This document shows, in pieces, positions 8,031-17,056 of a stretch of DNA of 64,000 nt. Numbering within the stretch: position 1 is the first letter of the stretch; every line of letters starts with the position of its first letter. The DNA comes from Planctomycetota bacterium. GTDB lineage: Bacteria > Planctomycetota > UBA8742 > UBA2392. The translations under genes and the position numbers were made by a program. Under the pieces are notes generated by a model, which was not told the origin of the DNA, searched no databases, and saw only the letters and a program-made list of their open reading frames with translations. The DNA lies in NCBI GenBank assembly GCA_019912315.1, contig JAIOJA010000025.1, forward strand, positions 1 to 64,000, read 5' to 3'.

Positions 8031-9143
8031 CTAGCCCTTCTCGGACTTCTGGCGCTTTTCGTCCTTGTTGGGGAGCACGTCCGCCTCGAGGTCGGCAATC
8101 TGCCCGGTTACCAGTTTGTGAAAGCCGAGCCCGGCGACCATCTCCGCGTTGTCCGTACACAGGTTTAAGGGCGCCGCGCTGAAGCCCGTGTTCTTCTGTG
8201 CTTTGCAGGCCGCGGCCAGTTTCTCGCGCAGGCGTTTGTTGGCCGCCACACCCCCGGCCAGAACGACGCTGCGACAGCGGGCCTTGCGTGTGCTGGCCAG
8301 TGTCGCACGAATCAGGATATCCACGGCCGCCTCCTGGAAGCTGGCACAGATGTCAGCGAGCGGCAGTTTCACGCTCAGCGTGCGTGTTTCGCTTTTGGGG
8401 ACGGGCACTTCCGGCGCACGCGCCGTAACCAGTCGCCCGGCGTTCTTCTGTGCCTCGACAATAAAGCCGCGTTTGCGCAGATCGTTCAGCACGGCGGTTT
8501 TCAGCCCGCTGAAACTAAGTTGCAGACCTTCCGGGCCCGCGTCGCCGCGCGGAAAGTCAATCGCATCCCGGTCGCCCCCGAGACTGGTCATCTGCACGGC
8601 CGGCCCGCCGGGATAGCCGATGCCCAGCAGCGCCGCAACTTTGTCAAAGCACTCGCCTGCCGCGTCATCGAGTGTGCGGGTAATCAGCGAATGTTCCGTC
8701 GGGCCGGTACTGAGGAAAATGTCCGTGTGCCCGCCGCTGACGACGACGCTGACGTGCGGGTAATCCAGCTCCGGGTCCGCCAGGTGCGCGGCATAAATAT
8801 GCGCTTCGATGTGATCGACGGTGACCAGCGGCTTGATCAACGCCCACGCTAATGCTTTCGCAGCGCTGAGCCCGACATACAGGCTGCCGACCAGTCCCGG
8901 CTGGTTGGTCACGGCGACGGCGTCGATGTCCTTAAGAGTCAGCCCCGCGTCGCGGCAGACCCTTTCGATCAGTGGGAGCAGGGTTTCGTAGTGGGCCCGG
9001 CAGGCGACTTCCGGAACAATGCCGCCGTATTGCGCGTGCAGGTTTTCCTGACTGGCACGTCCGCCGCCGAGAATCTTCGAGCCGTTCTCCACCAGGGCGA
9101 CGGCCGTATCGTCACAGGAAGATTCGATGCCGAGTACGAGCAT
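8031..9143 (-). CDS. tsaD: tRNA N6-adenosine threonylcarbamoyltransferase
   Basis: TsaD transfers the threonylcarbamoyl group from TC-AMP to A37 of ANN-decoding tRNAs (t6A), working with TsaB and TsaE. The 370-residue protein has the ASKHA fold: LGIESSCDDTAVAL at the N-terminus, metal ligands in HIEAH (111-115), SGGHTD, GECFDKVAALLG, and AGGVAANKRLRE in the second half. An insertion of about 20 residues near 240-265 (APEVPVPKSETR) and a charged tail (KDEKRQKSEKG) are not typical. A Sua5-type TC-AMP synthase domain is encoded at 51079 in this window. It is first in the tsaD-rhomboid-hemL run. Confidence 0.96.
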   Translation of the reverse strand: MLVLGIESSCDDTAVALVENGSKILGGGRASQENLHAQYGGIVPEVACRAHYETLLPLIERVCRDAGLTLKDIDAVAVTNQPGLVGSLYVGLSAAKALAWALIKPLVTVDHIEAHIYAAHLADPELDYPHVSVVVSGGHTDIFLSTGPTEHSLITRTLDDAAGECFDKVAALLGIGYPGGPAVQMTSLGGDRDAIDFPRGDAGPEGLQLSFSGLKTAVLNDLRKRGFIVEAQKNAGRLVTARAPEVPVPKSETRTLSVKLPLADICASFQEAAVDILIRATLASTRKARCRSVVLAGGVAANKRLREKLAAACKAQKNTGFSAAPLNLCTDNAEMVAGLGFHKLVTGQIADLEADVLPNKDEKRQKSEKG

Positions 9144-9271
9144 GGCCGGATTGTCGTTCCTTATGCCCGCAAGGGAAGCGGGCGCCGTCGTCTAACAGCA
9201 AATATCCGACGGCTGTTCCCTGTTCATATACTCGCGCCGGTTGGACACCGGGCATTGGAATTTCGCTGTTT

Positions 9272-10582
9272 CTAGGCCTCCGGTCTTACCGGTTCTTTGC
9301 CGATGCCGAACAGCGTCATGCCAAGTTCAGCGACGCGCTTGCGGTCAATGCAGTTGCGACCGTCGAAGATCAGCGGAACGCGCAATCCGGCTTTCACCTT
9401 GGCCAGGTCCGCTTCCTTGTACTGTGGCCATTCCGTACACACGATCAGGGCGTCCGCGCCATTAACCGCGTCCATGGGGTCGTTGGCATAGTACAGGTCC
9501 GGGTGAACCTTGCGCGTGTTCGGCATGGCAACCGGGTCATGCACGCGCAGTTTCGCGCCCGCCTGCTTGAGCAGATTGATCAGTCGCAACGCCGGAGCCT
9601 CGCGCAGGTCGTCCGTGTTGGGCTTGAATGCGAGCCCCCAGATGGCAAGGGTCTTGTCGTTCAGCACCCACAACTCGCTCTCGATCTTCTTGTAGAAGTT
9701 CTCGAGCTGCGACTTGTTGGTGTCGCTGATCAGGCGGATCATGGGCGCTTCAAGCCCCAACTCTTCGCTGATGTGCGCCAGGGCGTCGACGTCTTTCGGG
9801 AAGCAGCTTCCGCCGTAGCCGATGCCCGCGCCGAAGAAGTGATGCCCGATGCGGTGGTCGAGACCCATGCCGTGAACCACTTCGTCCACGTCCGCGCCGC
9901 TGACTTCGCACAGGCGCGCGAGCCAGTTGGCGTAGGTGATCTTGAGTGCGAGAAAACTGTTGCTGGCGTGTTTGATCAGCTCGGCTGATCCGACACTGGT
10001 AACGACGATGGGACAGTCGAAGCCGCCATAAATTTCGCGCAGCAGGCTTTCACCCTTGGCGGAATCGACGCCGACTACCACGCGATCCGGCTTCAGCGTG
10101 TCTTCGATCGCGCTGCCCTCGCGCAGGAATTCCGGGTTACTTGCGACGTCAAATTGAATGTCGCCCTTGATGTAGCGGCTGATGGTGCGGCGAATGCGCT
10201 CGCTGGTTTTGATCGGCACGGTGCTCTTTTCGATCACCAGGCGGTAGTCCTTCAGGTTCTCGGCGACCGTGCGGGCCACGCGCTCGACATAGCTCATGTC
10301 GGCCTTGCCGCGCTCGGTGCTGGGTGTGCCGACACAGATGAAAATCGCCTGCCCGAACTCGACGGCGTCCTCCGTGCGTTCGCTGAAGATGACCTTCTTG
10401 CTTGCGACATGTTTCTTGAGCAACTCAGGCAGTCCCGGCTCATAGAACGGGACTTCGCCCTTGCGAAGTTTTGTGAGCTTGTCCGTGTCGTGGTCAACGC
10501 ACAGGACATCGTGCCCCTTCTCCGCGAAACAGACGCCGCTGATCAAGCCGACGTGACCCGAGCCTACAATACTGATCTTCAT
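9272..10582 (-). CDS. ugd: UDP-glucose 6-dehydrogenase
   Basis: This cytosolic enzyme oxidises UDP-glucose to UDP-glucuronate in two NAD-dependent steps, feeding capsule, exopolysaccharide or lipid A sugars. The 436 residues give an N-terminal Rossmann domain (IVGSGHVGL, residues 5-13), the VGTPS segment, the SNPEFLREGSA motif around 148-158, the catalytic Cys260 in GYGGSCFPKD, and the C-terminal UDP-binding domain with WGLAFKPNTDDLREAP. All expected residues are present. No sugar transferase lies beside it; the downstream neighbour is an unlinked t6A gene and the upstream neighbour is lptD. Confidence 0.95.
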   Translation of the reverse strand: MKISIVGSGHVGLISGVCFAEKGHDVLCVDHDTDKLTKLRKGEVPFYEPGLPELLKKHVASKKVIFSERTEDAVEFGQAIFICVGTPSTERGKADMSYVERVARTVAENLKDYRLVIEKSTVPIKTSERIRRTISRYIKGDIQFDVASNPEFLREGSAIEDTLKPDRVVVGVDSAKGESLLREIYGGFDCPIVVTSVGSAELIKHASNSFLALKITYANWLARLCEVSGADVDEVVHGMGLDHRIGHHFFGAGIGYGGSCFPKDVDALAHISEELGLEAPMIRLISDTNKSQLENFYKKIESELWVLNDKTLAIWGLAFKPNTDDLREAPALRLINLLKQAGAKLRVHDPVAMPNTRKVHPDLYYANDPMDAVNGADALIVCTEWPQYKEADLAKVKAGLRVPLIFDGRNCIDRKRVAELGMTLFGIGKEPVRPEA

Positions 10583-10660
10583 TGCCGCCTCCGAATACGA
10601 GCGCGCAGACTAGTTTGGGTCGGCGATTCTGGAAGGGTTGTGCACGGTGTGGAAATCACG

Positions 10661-13261
10661 CTAACGGATCAGCGCCGCGCTGCCGCTGGGCGCCTGGATT
10701 GCCAGCGACAGGCTGAGATAAAACCCGACGCCGCCGTCCACGGCGTCGCGCACAAACACCACGCCAAGATCAAAGGTTTCAAGGATGCGCCGGGTAACCT
10801 CGATGCGCGTGTCACGAAGTTTGCCAGCCTGCAGGTCGTACTCCTGCTTGAAGCTGATGGTGTACAGCTCGCTGGCCAGGATCTCGCCCTGGATGCCGAC
10901 GACCTGGTGCTGGCCCTTCAGCAGGCGGTAGTAAAGGCTGCCGCGCCCCCAATTGGGAAAGTCAATGCTGAAGCTGGCGGCGGCACGATTGAAATTGCCC
11001 GATCGAGGGTCGATGAACATGTTGCCGGCGATGGCGAAACCGGGTGCGGGGCGCCAGACGCCGGCGACTTCCAGGTCACCAAGCAGATAGCCGCCGTTGT
11101 CGCGCTCACGCTGCGGGTAGATCGGCAGCTCTAGCATAACTTCGAAATAGTCAACCGTGCGGCGCTCAGCGCCCCAACCCTGGCGGGTCTGGATCCGGTT
11201 GCGGAAGCCGACGCGAATTTCATGGAATTCGTCAAGCGTGTCGATGGGGTCAAGCGGCACAAAGGCGCGCCCCTCGATGTCGTCGAGACTGTTGTAGAAG
11301 TGGTTGGTGTAGCGCACGAACGGTGCGAACACGTGCCGCAGGCCGTCGATGGCGAGTCCGGGTACCGTCACGTCGCCCCAGGTGCCGGTGAAGAAGGTCT
11401 GGAAATTCGCGCCGAAGAAGGGCATCAGGCGATACAGCAATCCCGTGTTGTGGTCGTCGCCCTCGCGCAGTCCCGGAAACGTCCCGTCGTCGCTGAGTCC
11501 GGGACGTGGGGCACCCTCGGCGAACTTCAGGTGGCTGGTTGCCACGGTGGCACGCGCCCCGACGAACGGGTCCAGCGCGAAAGGCCCGAGCTCAAAGGGC
11601 AGGTCGAACCAGTTCGTGCTGTCGGCCCGGATGGTGGAAATGCTGTCCCGGTCGTCGCCGTCGGCGGACATGAACCGCAGGATCGAAGCTTCCGTGTGGC
11701 TGGAAAACTGCAGCCCGAAGTCGCCCAGAGGCACTCTTGACGTGTCAAAGCCGAGCGTCGGCAGGTACTCGGTTTTGTTCTGCCAGGGGTGAACCTTGGG
11801 TTCAACCAGCAGAAAGAAATTCAGCGCGCCGTAGCGTTTCGTAAGTTGGATGAAGCTGTTCTCAGGCTCGTTGCGGTTGTACTCGTCCTCGTAGAACTCG
11901 CGCCGGAAGTTGCGATCGCTGGAGTAGTTGAGCAGGTGGTCTAGTTGCCAGCCGTCACCAAAATTCTGCGAGTACGCGCCGAAGAAGCGCCCGCGACTGT
12001 GTTTCTCCACGGGGTACCACCCCAAGTCACGCGCGCGGCTGCGCTTGTCGCCAGGATCGTTGATGTACAGGCTGCGGATGCTTGAACGCCCGAACGGCTG
12101 AAACGCGGAGATGCCGCCCCAGTCAAGGTTCACGCCGAGCCCCAGGCCGCGCTTGCTGTAGTAGTCGATCTGCGGGCCGAGCTGCAGCGGAGTAAACGGC
12201 GGTTCCGGGTCCCAGAAAAAATCGTAGGTGGCGATGGCATCAACGTACGTGCGAAAACCGTAGCCGAATCGCGTGTCTGTCAGAATCTGGAGTTGCCGGA
12301 TCGGCGGCTGGCTGCCGATGTCGTACGCGTAGTCATCCACGGGCAGCAGAAAGATCGGATAGTCCAGGATGCGTGCCGCCGGATTGGTGAGGTAGACGGT
12401 TCCGCGCAAAGGCGTGAGACGAATCGTCAGTGAATCCGCGTACAGTGAGTACGACGCCACGGCCAATGAACTTGAGGAAACACTGCCGTTGTCGAGCTCC
12501 ACTTCCTGCAAATCCTCCGTCAGGTACAGGCGCAATTCGTCCGCCCGGGCAAACAGGCGCAGCCCTTGCTCCTGCGGCAGTGCCTTGAACCTGCCGGCCG
12601 GAGTGGGTACCGCGTCATCGGATGGCGCAGCGCCGACATTTTCCTCAGGGTCGGTAGTTTCTTCGGCGTTGGGGCCTACGGCGGCCCCGACGCCGACGCG
12701 CTGCCCGCCCTTGGCGGCGGCCTCGGCGCCCGAGTGGATCTTGACGCCGCTGGCGTGCCCGCGCAGGTTCAGCAACTCGCGTGTGTCGGCCTGGCCGGAT
12801 GAGTTGTAGGTGACGACCTTGTTGCGGGCGAAATCAAGATAGATGCGGTCGGCGCGCATGGTGACAATGGGGTTGTCGCCGAGGGTGTACTTCATCCAGA
12901 TGTTGCCTTCGCCGTAAAACTGGAACTTGCTTACGCCCCGGGACATCTGGGCGAAGGGGTCCCCGTCGGACACGTCTTGCCCCTGTGGCGTGAACCACAC
13001 GACCGCGCGATCGGCCAGCAGCACAAACTTGCGCTGATCGTTCCCCTTGCTTGCCGGGTCCGCGTACCTGAGCTTGATGGCGAATGGCAGCGCGATGCTG
13101 TAGCCGTCGCCCTCCTGGCGCGAGTCCCAGAATGTCTGCTGGTCCTTTTCAACGACATAGCTGATATCCAGCTCGGCGCCGTCCTGTTCCTGGGCGTGCA
13201 GCGACTCCACCGGCAGCGCCGACAGCATGAGTAACAACAGGATTGCACGGCTCATTGTCAT
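10661..13261 (-). CDS. lptD: LPS-assembly protein LptD-like outer-membrane protein
   Basis: A signal peptide (RAILLLLMLSALPVESLHAQ) is followed by an OstA/LptA-like periplasmic domain (to about residue 300, with MRADRIYLDFARNKVV). A large C-terminal beta-barrel follows, marked by alternating aromatic strands such as RFGYGFRTYVDAIATYDF and DRNFRREFYEDEYNRNEPENS, as in LptD. Its role would be to insert lipopolysaccharide into the outer leaflet. The linker at about 170-220 is Ala/Gly/Pro-rich and unusually long. The LptD cysteine pairs seen in enterobacteria are not evident. The ATG at 13261 or that at 13255 could be used. Family placement is by overall layout, so another barrel with an OstA domain is possible. 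Confidence 0.8.
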   Translation of the reverse strand: MTMSRAILLLLMLSALPVESLHAQEQDGAELDISYVVEKDQQTFWDSRQEGDGYSIALPFAIKLRYADPASKGNDQRKFVLLADRAVVWFTPQGQDVSDGDPFAQMSRGVSKFQFYGEGNIWMKYTLGDNPIVTMRADRIYLDFARNKVVTYNSSGQADTRELLNLRGHASGVKIHSGAEAAAKGGQRVGVGAAVGPNAEETTDPEENVGAAPSDDAVPTPAGRFKALPQEQGLRLFARADELRLYLTEDLQEVELDNGSVSSSSLAVASYSLYADSLTIRLTPLRGTVYLTNPAARILDYPIFLLPVDDYAYDIGSQPPIRQLQILTDTRFGYGFRTYVDAIATYDFFWDPEPPFTPLQLGPQIDYYSKRGLGLGVNLDWGGISAFQPFGRSSIRSLYINDPGDKRSRARDLGWYPVEKHSRGRFFGAYSQNFGDGWQLDHLLNYSSDRNFRREFYEDEYNRNEPENSFIQLTKRYGALNFFLLVEPKVHPWQNKTEYLPTLGFDTSRVPLGDFGLQFSSHTEASILRFMSADGDDRDSISTIRADSTNWFDLPFELGPFALDPFVGARATVATSHLKFAEGAPRPGLSDDGTFPGLREGDDHNTGLLYRLMPFFGANFQTFFTGTWGDVTVPGLAIDGLRHVFAPFVRYTNHFYNSLDDIEGRAFVPLDPIDTLDEFHEIRVGFRNRIQTRQGWGAERRTVDYFEVMLELPIYPQRERDNGGYLLGDLEVAGVWRPAPGFAIAGNMFIDPRSGNFNRAAASFSIDFPNWGRGSLYYRLLKGQHQVVGIQGEILASELYTISFKQEYDLQAGKLRDTRIEVTRRILETFDLGVVFVRDAVDGGVGFYLSLSLAIQAPSGSAALIR

Positions 13262-13400
13262 GCTTGTATCGACAGCCTTACGGTGGGGGCACCCTACTAG
13301 AGTCCGGCGCTTGAGGGATAGTGCAGACAGTTCCGAGTTCGTGGCTCCGAGTCTGGAAATAGCTGCAACGTACCCGGCTCAGAACCTCGAAGCCCGCGGC

Positions 13401-14387
13401 TTACGTCGGCCAGGCCAGCGCGATAGCGTCACAGCACAGCTTCAGATTCACGTTGCCGTCAATCCGCTCGCGAAGGTCATCAAGCGTGATCAGGGTTGCC
13501 GCGAGGTGATCGGCTGTGAACGGCTCATCGGGGAACGGGCGGGTGAAAGGCGCCAGGTCGGCGGCGCCAAGGCTGCCGAGCAAACGGTCACGCAGTGTCG
13601 CTGTGAGCAGAGCGATTATCTCACGCAGTTGCGCGCGCTTGCCCTCATTGTCGTCGCCCCCCTGTATGGAATCGATTAGTTTTTCCGAGGCAAGAAACGG
13701 GTCCGAGCGGACGGACTTCAAAAACTCGCGGGCGGTGTCCAGCACGCCGGCCTCGCCCATGCGCCGCAGACGCCCGGGGCTGCCCTGCGCCGCGCGGATC
13801 AGCACTTCCCGCGAATCCGGGTTGACCGGCAGTTGGTCCCAGCCCGCCGTGATCTGTTTGACCTGGTGATCGCTCAAGGGACTGAACCGCACAGGCTGGC
13901 AGCGCGAAATAATGGTGGGCAGGACCTGCGCCAGGTTTTCGGCCAGCAGCACGATGATCAGGTCCGCGGGCGGTTCCTCGAGCGTTTTCAGAAACGCATT
14001 GGCCGAGTTGTCATTGAAGCGGTCGGCGTCGGCAATCACGAAGACACGCATTCCGGGCTCAAGCCGTTTCTTCGATGCCTCGTCTACGATGTCTCGAACC
14101 AGCTCCACCGGAAAGGCGCTCTTGTCGTCCGGCTTGGCGAAGCTGCGCACGCTGGGATGAACGCCCCTGGCGATGCGGACGCACTCGTTGCAGGCGCCGC
14201 AGCTCCAGCCATTGGTTGGGCTCTGGCAGCGCAGGGCGCCCGCAAACTCCAGCGCCAGCGCGGACTTGCCAATGCCGTCCGGGCCGGTGAACAGGTAGGC
14301 GCCGTTGGCGCGTTGCGCGGTCACCACGCGCCCCAGCCACTCGCGTACCTGGTCATGCCCGATCGGTCGAAACAGTGCGTCGCTCAT
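13401..14387 (-). CDS. holB: DNA polymerase III delta-prime subunit
   Basis: This clamp-loader subunit resembles AAA+ proteins: LFTGPDGIGKSALALEFA (Walker A), four zinc-binding cysteines in RCQSPTNGWSCGACNEC, the ADADRFNDNSANAFLKTLEEPP segment, and the ISRCQPVRF sensor region. Start MSDALFRPIGHD at 14387 is preferred because homologues begin there; the ATG at 14417 adds ten residues with no homologous look. No clear ribosome site precedes either. The partner delta subunit (holA) is at 35493. A repeat element lies just upstream. Confidence 0.92.
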   Translation of the reverse strand: MSDALFRPIGHDQVREWLGRVVTAQRANGAYLFTGPDGIGKSALALEFAGALRCQSPTNGWSCGACNECVRIARGVHPSVRSFAKPDDKSAFPVELVRDIVDEASKKRLEPGMRVFVIADADRFNDNSANAFLKTLEEPPADLIIVLLAENLAQVLPTIISRCQPVRFSPLSDHQVKQITAGWDQLPVNPDSREVLIRAAQGSPGRLRRMGEAGVLDTAREFLKSVRSDPFLASEKLIDSIQGGDDNEGKRAQLREIIALLTATLRDRLLGSLGAADLAPFTRPFPDEPFTADHLAATLITLDDLRERIDGNVNLKLCCDAIALAWPT

Positions 14388-14433
14388 GCCGGGATTGTGG
14401 TAAAGATGCGTTGCCACGACTACGGCAAAGCAA

Positions 14434-14501
14434 TCACCACAGAGACCACGGAGGGCACAGAGCCAACGGTCTCTCTGTGATCTCTGTGTACTCCGTGGTG
14501 A
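14434..14501. repeat. Inverted repeat of CACAGAG-type 9-mers
   Basis: The arms at 14434-14462 and 14473-14501 are imperfect inverted copies of TCACCACnGAGnnCACnGAG around a 10-base loop. Each arm is itself a tandem of CACnGAGnn nonamers. If read as protein on the minus strand it gives TTEYTEITE. The element sits in the divergent gap between holB and atpG. Confidence 0.8.
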
Positions 14502-14580
14502 GACAAATTAGACACCAAACCGAGCCTTGACCGGCTGCTGCTACATTTACAGACTCGCGCGCCCTGACAGGGAAATACAG

Positions 14581-15456
14581 ATGGCCGAGTCGCCCAAAGA
14601 AATTCGCAAACGCATCCGCTCCGTGACTTCCACCAAGAAGATCACGAAGACCATGGAGTTGGTTGCCACCAGCAAAATGAAGCGCGCTCAAGATCGAGTC
14701 GCCGCGGCGGGGCCCTATACAGAAAAGCTGAACGAAATCATCGCGGCGATTGCATCGGGCGGTGCGTCGCTGGATCTGCCGTTGCTGCAGCAGCGTTCGG
14801 AAGTCAAGAAAGTCGGGCTTGTGCTGCTTACCGCAAACCGCGGTCTGTGCGGCGGCTTCAATGCGAATTTGATCAAGCAGGCCAAGCGCACCTACGCCGA
14901 AGAGAAGGAAAAGGGGCGCGAGGTGCAGTTGACCTGCGTCGGCAAGAAGGGCATGGGCACCATGCGCTTCCAGGAGTACCCGATTCACCGCGGTATTGCC
15001 GACATGCCGGACAAGCCGACTTTCGCGGACGCGCGCCGCGTGATTGACCCGCTGGTGGCGGACTTCATCAAGGGCGAAATCGACGAAGTGCTGATTGTGT
15101 ATCCGTACTGGCAGGGGCTCGGCTCACAGCCACCGACCGTGAAGAAGCTGCTGCCCATTGAGCCGCCCGCCGTTGACGGCGAGTCGTCGGGCACTCTCGA
15201 CTTCCTGTTCAGCCCGCCGGCCGAGGAAATTCTGGCCGACCTGCTGCCGCGCTACGTGACCCAGACGGTCTACACGATGCTGGTCATGAGCCACGCCGGT
15301 GAGCAGGTGGCGCGGCGCACCGCCATGAAGAGCGCGACCGACAACGCCCAGGAAATGATCACCAACCTGACGCGCACGCTGAATCGCGCACGCCAGGCCC
15401 AGATCACCCAGGAAATCGCCGAAATCGTTGGCGGCGCCGCGGCCTTGCAGAAGTAG
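14581..15456 (+). CDS. atpG: F-type ATP synthase gamma subunit
   Basis: Gamma is the rotor shaft of F1. The 291 residues start MAESPKEIRKRIRSV, with the conserved N-terminal helix TKKITKTMELVATSKMKRA, the mid-protein LTANRGLCGGFNANL, and the C-terminal helix SATDNAQEMITNLTRTLNRARQAQITQEI. An upstream in-frame start at 14527 would add 18 residues not found in the family; ATG 14581 has AGGGAAA upstream. No alpha, beta, epsilon or Fo gene is adjacent, so this gene is away from the usual atp operon. Confidence 0.96.
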   Translation: MAESPKEIRKRIRSVTSTKKITKTMELVATSKMKRAQDRVAAAGPYTEKLNEIIAAIASGGASLDLPLLQQRSEVKKVGLVLLTANRGLCGGFNANLIKQAKRTYAEEKEKGREVQLTCVGKKGMGTMRFQEYPIHRGIADMPDKPTFADARRVIDPLVADFIKGEIDEVLIVYPYWQGLGSQPPTVKKLLPIEPPAVDGESSGTLDFLFSPPAEEILADLLPRYVTQTVYTMLVMSHAGEQVARRTAMKSATDNAQEMITNLTRTLNRARQAQITQEIAEIVGGAAALQK

Positions 15457-15485
15457 AGCCCCGCCCGACAGCGCGGGGAATCCCC

Positions 15486-16268
15486 TCAGTCTTGGTTGTT
15501 GCCTGCGACGACTCCCCGGCCTTTCGGCCGGGGCTCTAGCCACAGCGTTCGCGCGCCGAGCTTGTCGGGCTTCAGGCCAGCCGACTTGCCCAGCAGGTGA
15601 ACTCGTTCGGGCAACTTGACGTCGAAATGCCACTCGTTGGCGCGGCCGCCTAGCGCCACCACCCGTTCCGACCAGTCCTGCCACCAGGGTGTGATTCGGG
15701 TGGACAGAGGCTCGAGTATCAGGACGTTGCTGCCGCCTTTGGTCTGCTTTTCCAGTTCGCGCCACAGGCGTTCGCGGTTGTTTTCGTCGAGTTCGTTCAC
15801 TGTGAAAGCTGCGACAATTCCGACCGGCGGTTTTGCCCAGCGGTACTTGGCGATGTGACAGCGTACGCCGCCTCCGCGCACGCCGAGGTCTTTGAACGTG
15901 AACGCCGCTTCGCGCAGAACGTCCGGTTCAAGCTCGACACCTACCACGTTTCCGCCGCAGTGCAGGGCCCAGGCGGCGCCGGCGACGCCGCTGCCGCAGC
16001 CTAGGTCGATGATCTCGCTCGGCGAATCCGTCGGCGCCGTCAGAGCCTTGAGGGCCTCACGCACGATCACGAAATGCCGCGGCGCGTAGTACATCGCGAA
16101 GGCGGCCTGCTTGCCGCGTCCTTCCAGGGCCTTGCCGCGCAAGCGTGTGCGGCGCTGGACATAATCGCGCGACAGCACCTTCAACGCGCGCGCGACTTCC
16201 TGGTGGGTGAGTTCGCTGAGCCAGCGATCGAAGAGCTTCGCGATCCAGATGTCGAAGGGGTCCGGCAC
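15486..16268 (-). CDS. Rsm22-like SAM-dependent methyltransferase
   Basis: The 260-residue protein has a class I methyltransferase core. Motif I is IIDLGCGSGVAGAAWAL (about 88-104) followed by VVGVELEPDVL. The helical N-terminal region (RALKVLSRDYVQRRTRLRG) and the AAFTVNELDEN motif fit the Rsm22 family, thought to act on small-subunit ribosomal components. It starts at a GTG that overlaps the cupin stop codon (TAGTG), so the two are coupled. A GC-rich hairpin (15514-15533) lies within its last codons. The exact substrate is not known. Confidence 0.7.
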   Translation of the reverse strand: MPDPFDIWIAKLFDRWLSELTHQEVARALKVLSRDYVQRRTRLRGKALEGRGKQAAFAMYYAPRHFVIVREALKALTAPTDSPSEIIDLGCGSGVAGAAWALHCGGNVVGVELEPDVLREAAFTFKDLGVRGGGVRCHIAKYRWAKPPVGIVAAFTVNELDENNRERLWRELEKQTKGGSNVLILEPLSTRITPWWQDWSERVVALGGRANEWHFDVKLPERVHLLGKSAGLKPDKLGARTLWLEPRPKGRGVVAGNNQD

Positions 16269-16636
16269 TACAGACGATCCAGCTCATCGGGCTTGCGCGT
16301 CCACTGGTTGGCTTCCGCGTCGCCGGTGTTGAGTGTTGTCGCAGGCTCGAACAGCATCACGCTGCATGGCGTCACGGCGACTGGCTTGTGCTCGACACCG
16401 TGGGGGACGACGAAAAACTCGCCTGGGTGCAACTCGATGGTGCGGTCGCGCAGTTCAATGTTGAGGCGTCCGTCGATCACGTAGAACATCTCGTCTTCGA
16501 CGTCGTGTTTGTGCCAGACGTATTCGTCCGCGAACTTCACGAGCTTGACGTATTGACCGTTAAGCTCGCCGACGATGGTGGGGGACCACATCTCGGTAAT
16601 TCTCGCAAGCTTGTCCTTGAGGCTGACCTTCTCCAT
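16268..16636 (-). CDS. Small cupin-domain protein
   Basis: This 122-residue single-domain cupin has metal ligands in the usual places: two histidines and a glutamate in WHKHDVEDEMFYVIDG (about 41-56) and the last histidine in VPHGVEHKP (about 77-85). PGEFFVVP marks the second cupin motif. Such proteins bind a metal and act as dioxygenases, isomerases or sugar sensors; nothing here decides which. It is translationally coupled to the downstream methyltransferase gene by a one-base overlap. Confidence 0.85.
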   Translation of the reverse strand: MEKVSLKDKLARITEMWSPTIVGELNGQYVKLVKFADEYVWHKHDVEDEMFYVIDGRLNIELRDRTIELHPGEFFVVPHGVEHKPVAVTPCSVMLFEPATTLNTGDAEANQWTRKPDELDRL

Positions 16637-16723
16637 GGTTGCGCGTTTACCCGTTGCTTGCCTCGGAACGCCATGCGTCCTTCGCCAAGTTGGCCTTGGG
16701 CCAATGCTCCGGGCTCCTGTTTC

Positions 16724-16936
16724 TTAGTGGGCATGCCTCTGAAGTGTCCAGAACAGCCAGTTGGCCGAAGCCACGCAGGTTGCGACCTCCCAGTGGTCTT
16801 TGCCAAGACGGCTTAACATCTCGACTACCGCCGCGTAGGTTCCCTGCGAATTCAGCGTCTCGCCGCCCGGCAGGTCGGCGCGGATGGCGCCGCTGTCCCA
16901 CAGCCATTCCATCGTTGCATATTCAAGGCGTGCCAT
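16724..16936 (-). CDS. DUF4177-like small protein
   Basis: The frame encodes 70 residues, MARLEYATMEWLWDSGA to the end, with a good GGAGG six bases before the ATG. The pattern VEMLSRLGKDHWEVATCV...WTLQR matches the 'LN.LG.EGWELV...Y.lkR' layout of small DUF4177-type proteins. It points the same way as the cupin and methyltransferase genes and may head that run. Its role is unknown, and the family match is by eye only. Confidence 0.6.
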   Translation of the reverse strand: MARLEYATMEWLWDSGAIRADLPGGETLNSQGTYAAVVEMLSRLGKDHWEVATCVASANWLFWTLQRHAH

Positions 16937-17056
16937 GGGACCCTCCGTGCGTGAGGTTAGCGACCATTCGCCGCGGGGAAAGCAGATTCCGTAATGTGAA
17001 AGCGATCAGTGCAACCGGGCTTTACCAGGGAATTCGGACAAGCCCGGAAATCCGCC

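Noticed and set aside
16681..16710. TTGGCC-TTG-GGCCAA hairpin downstream of the small DUF4177-like gene
   Set aside because: Short stem, three-base loop and no T run on the minus strand; not a supported terminator.
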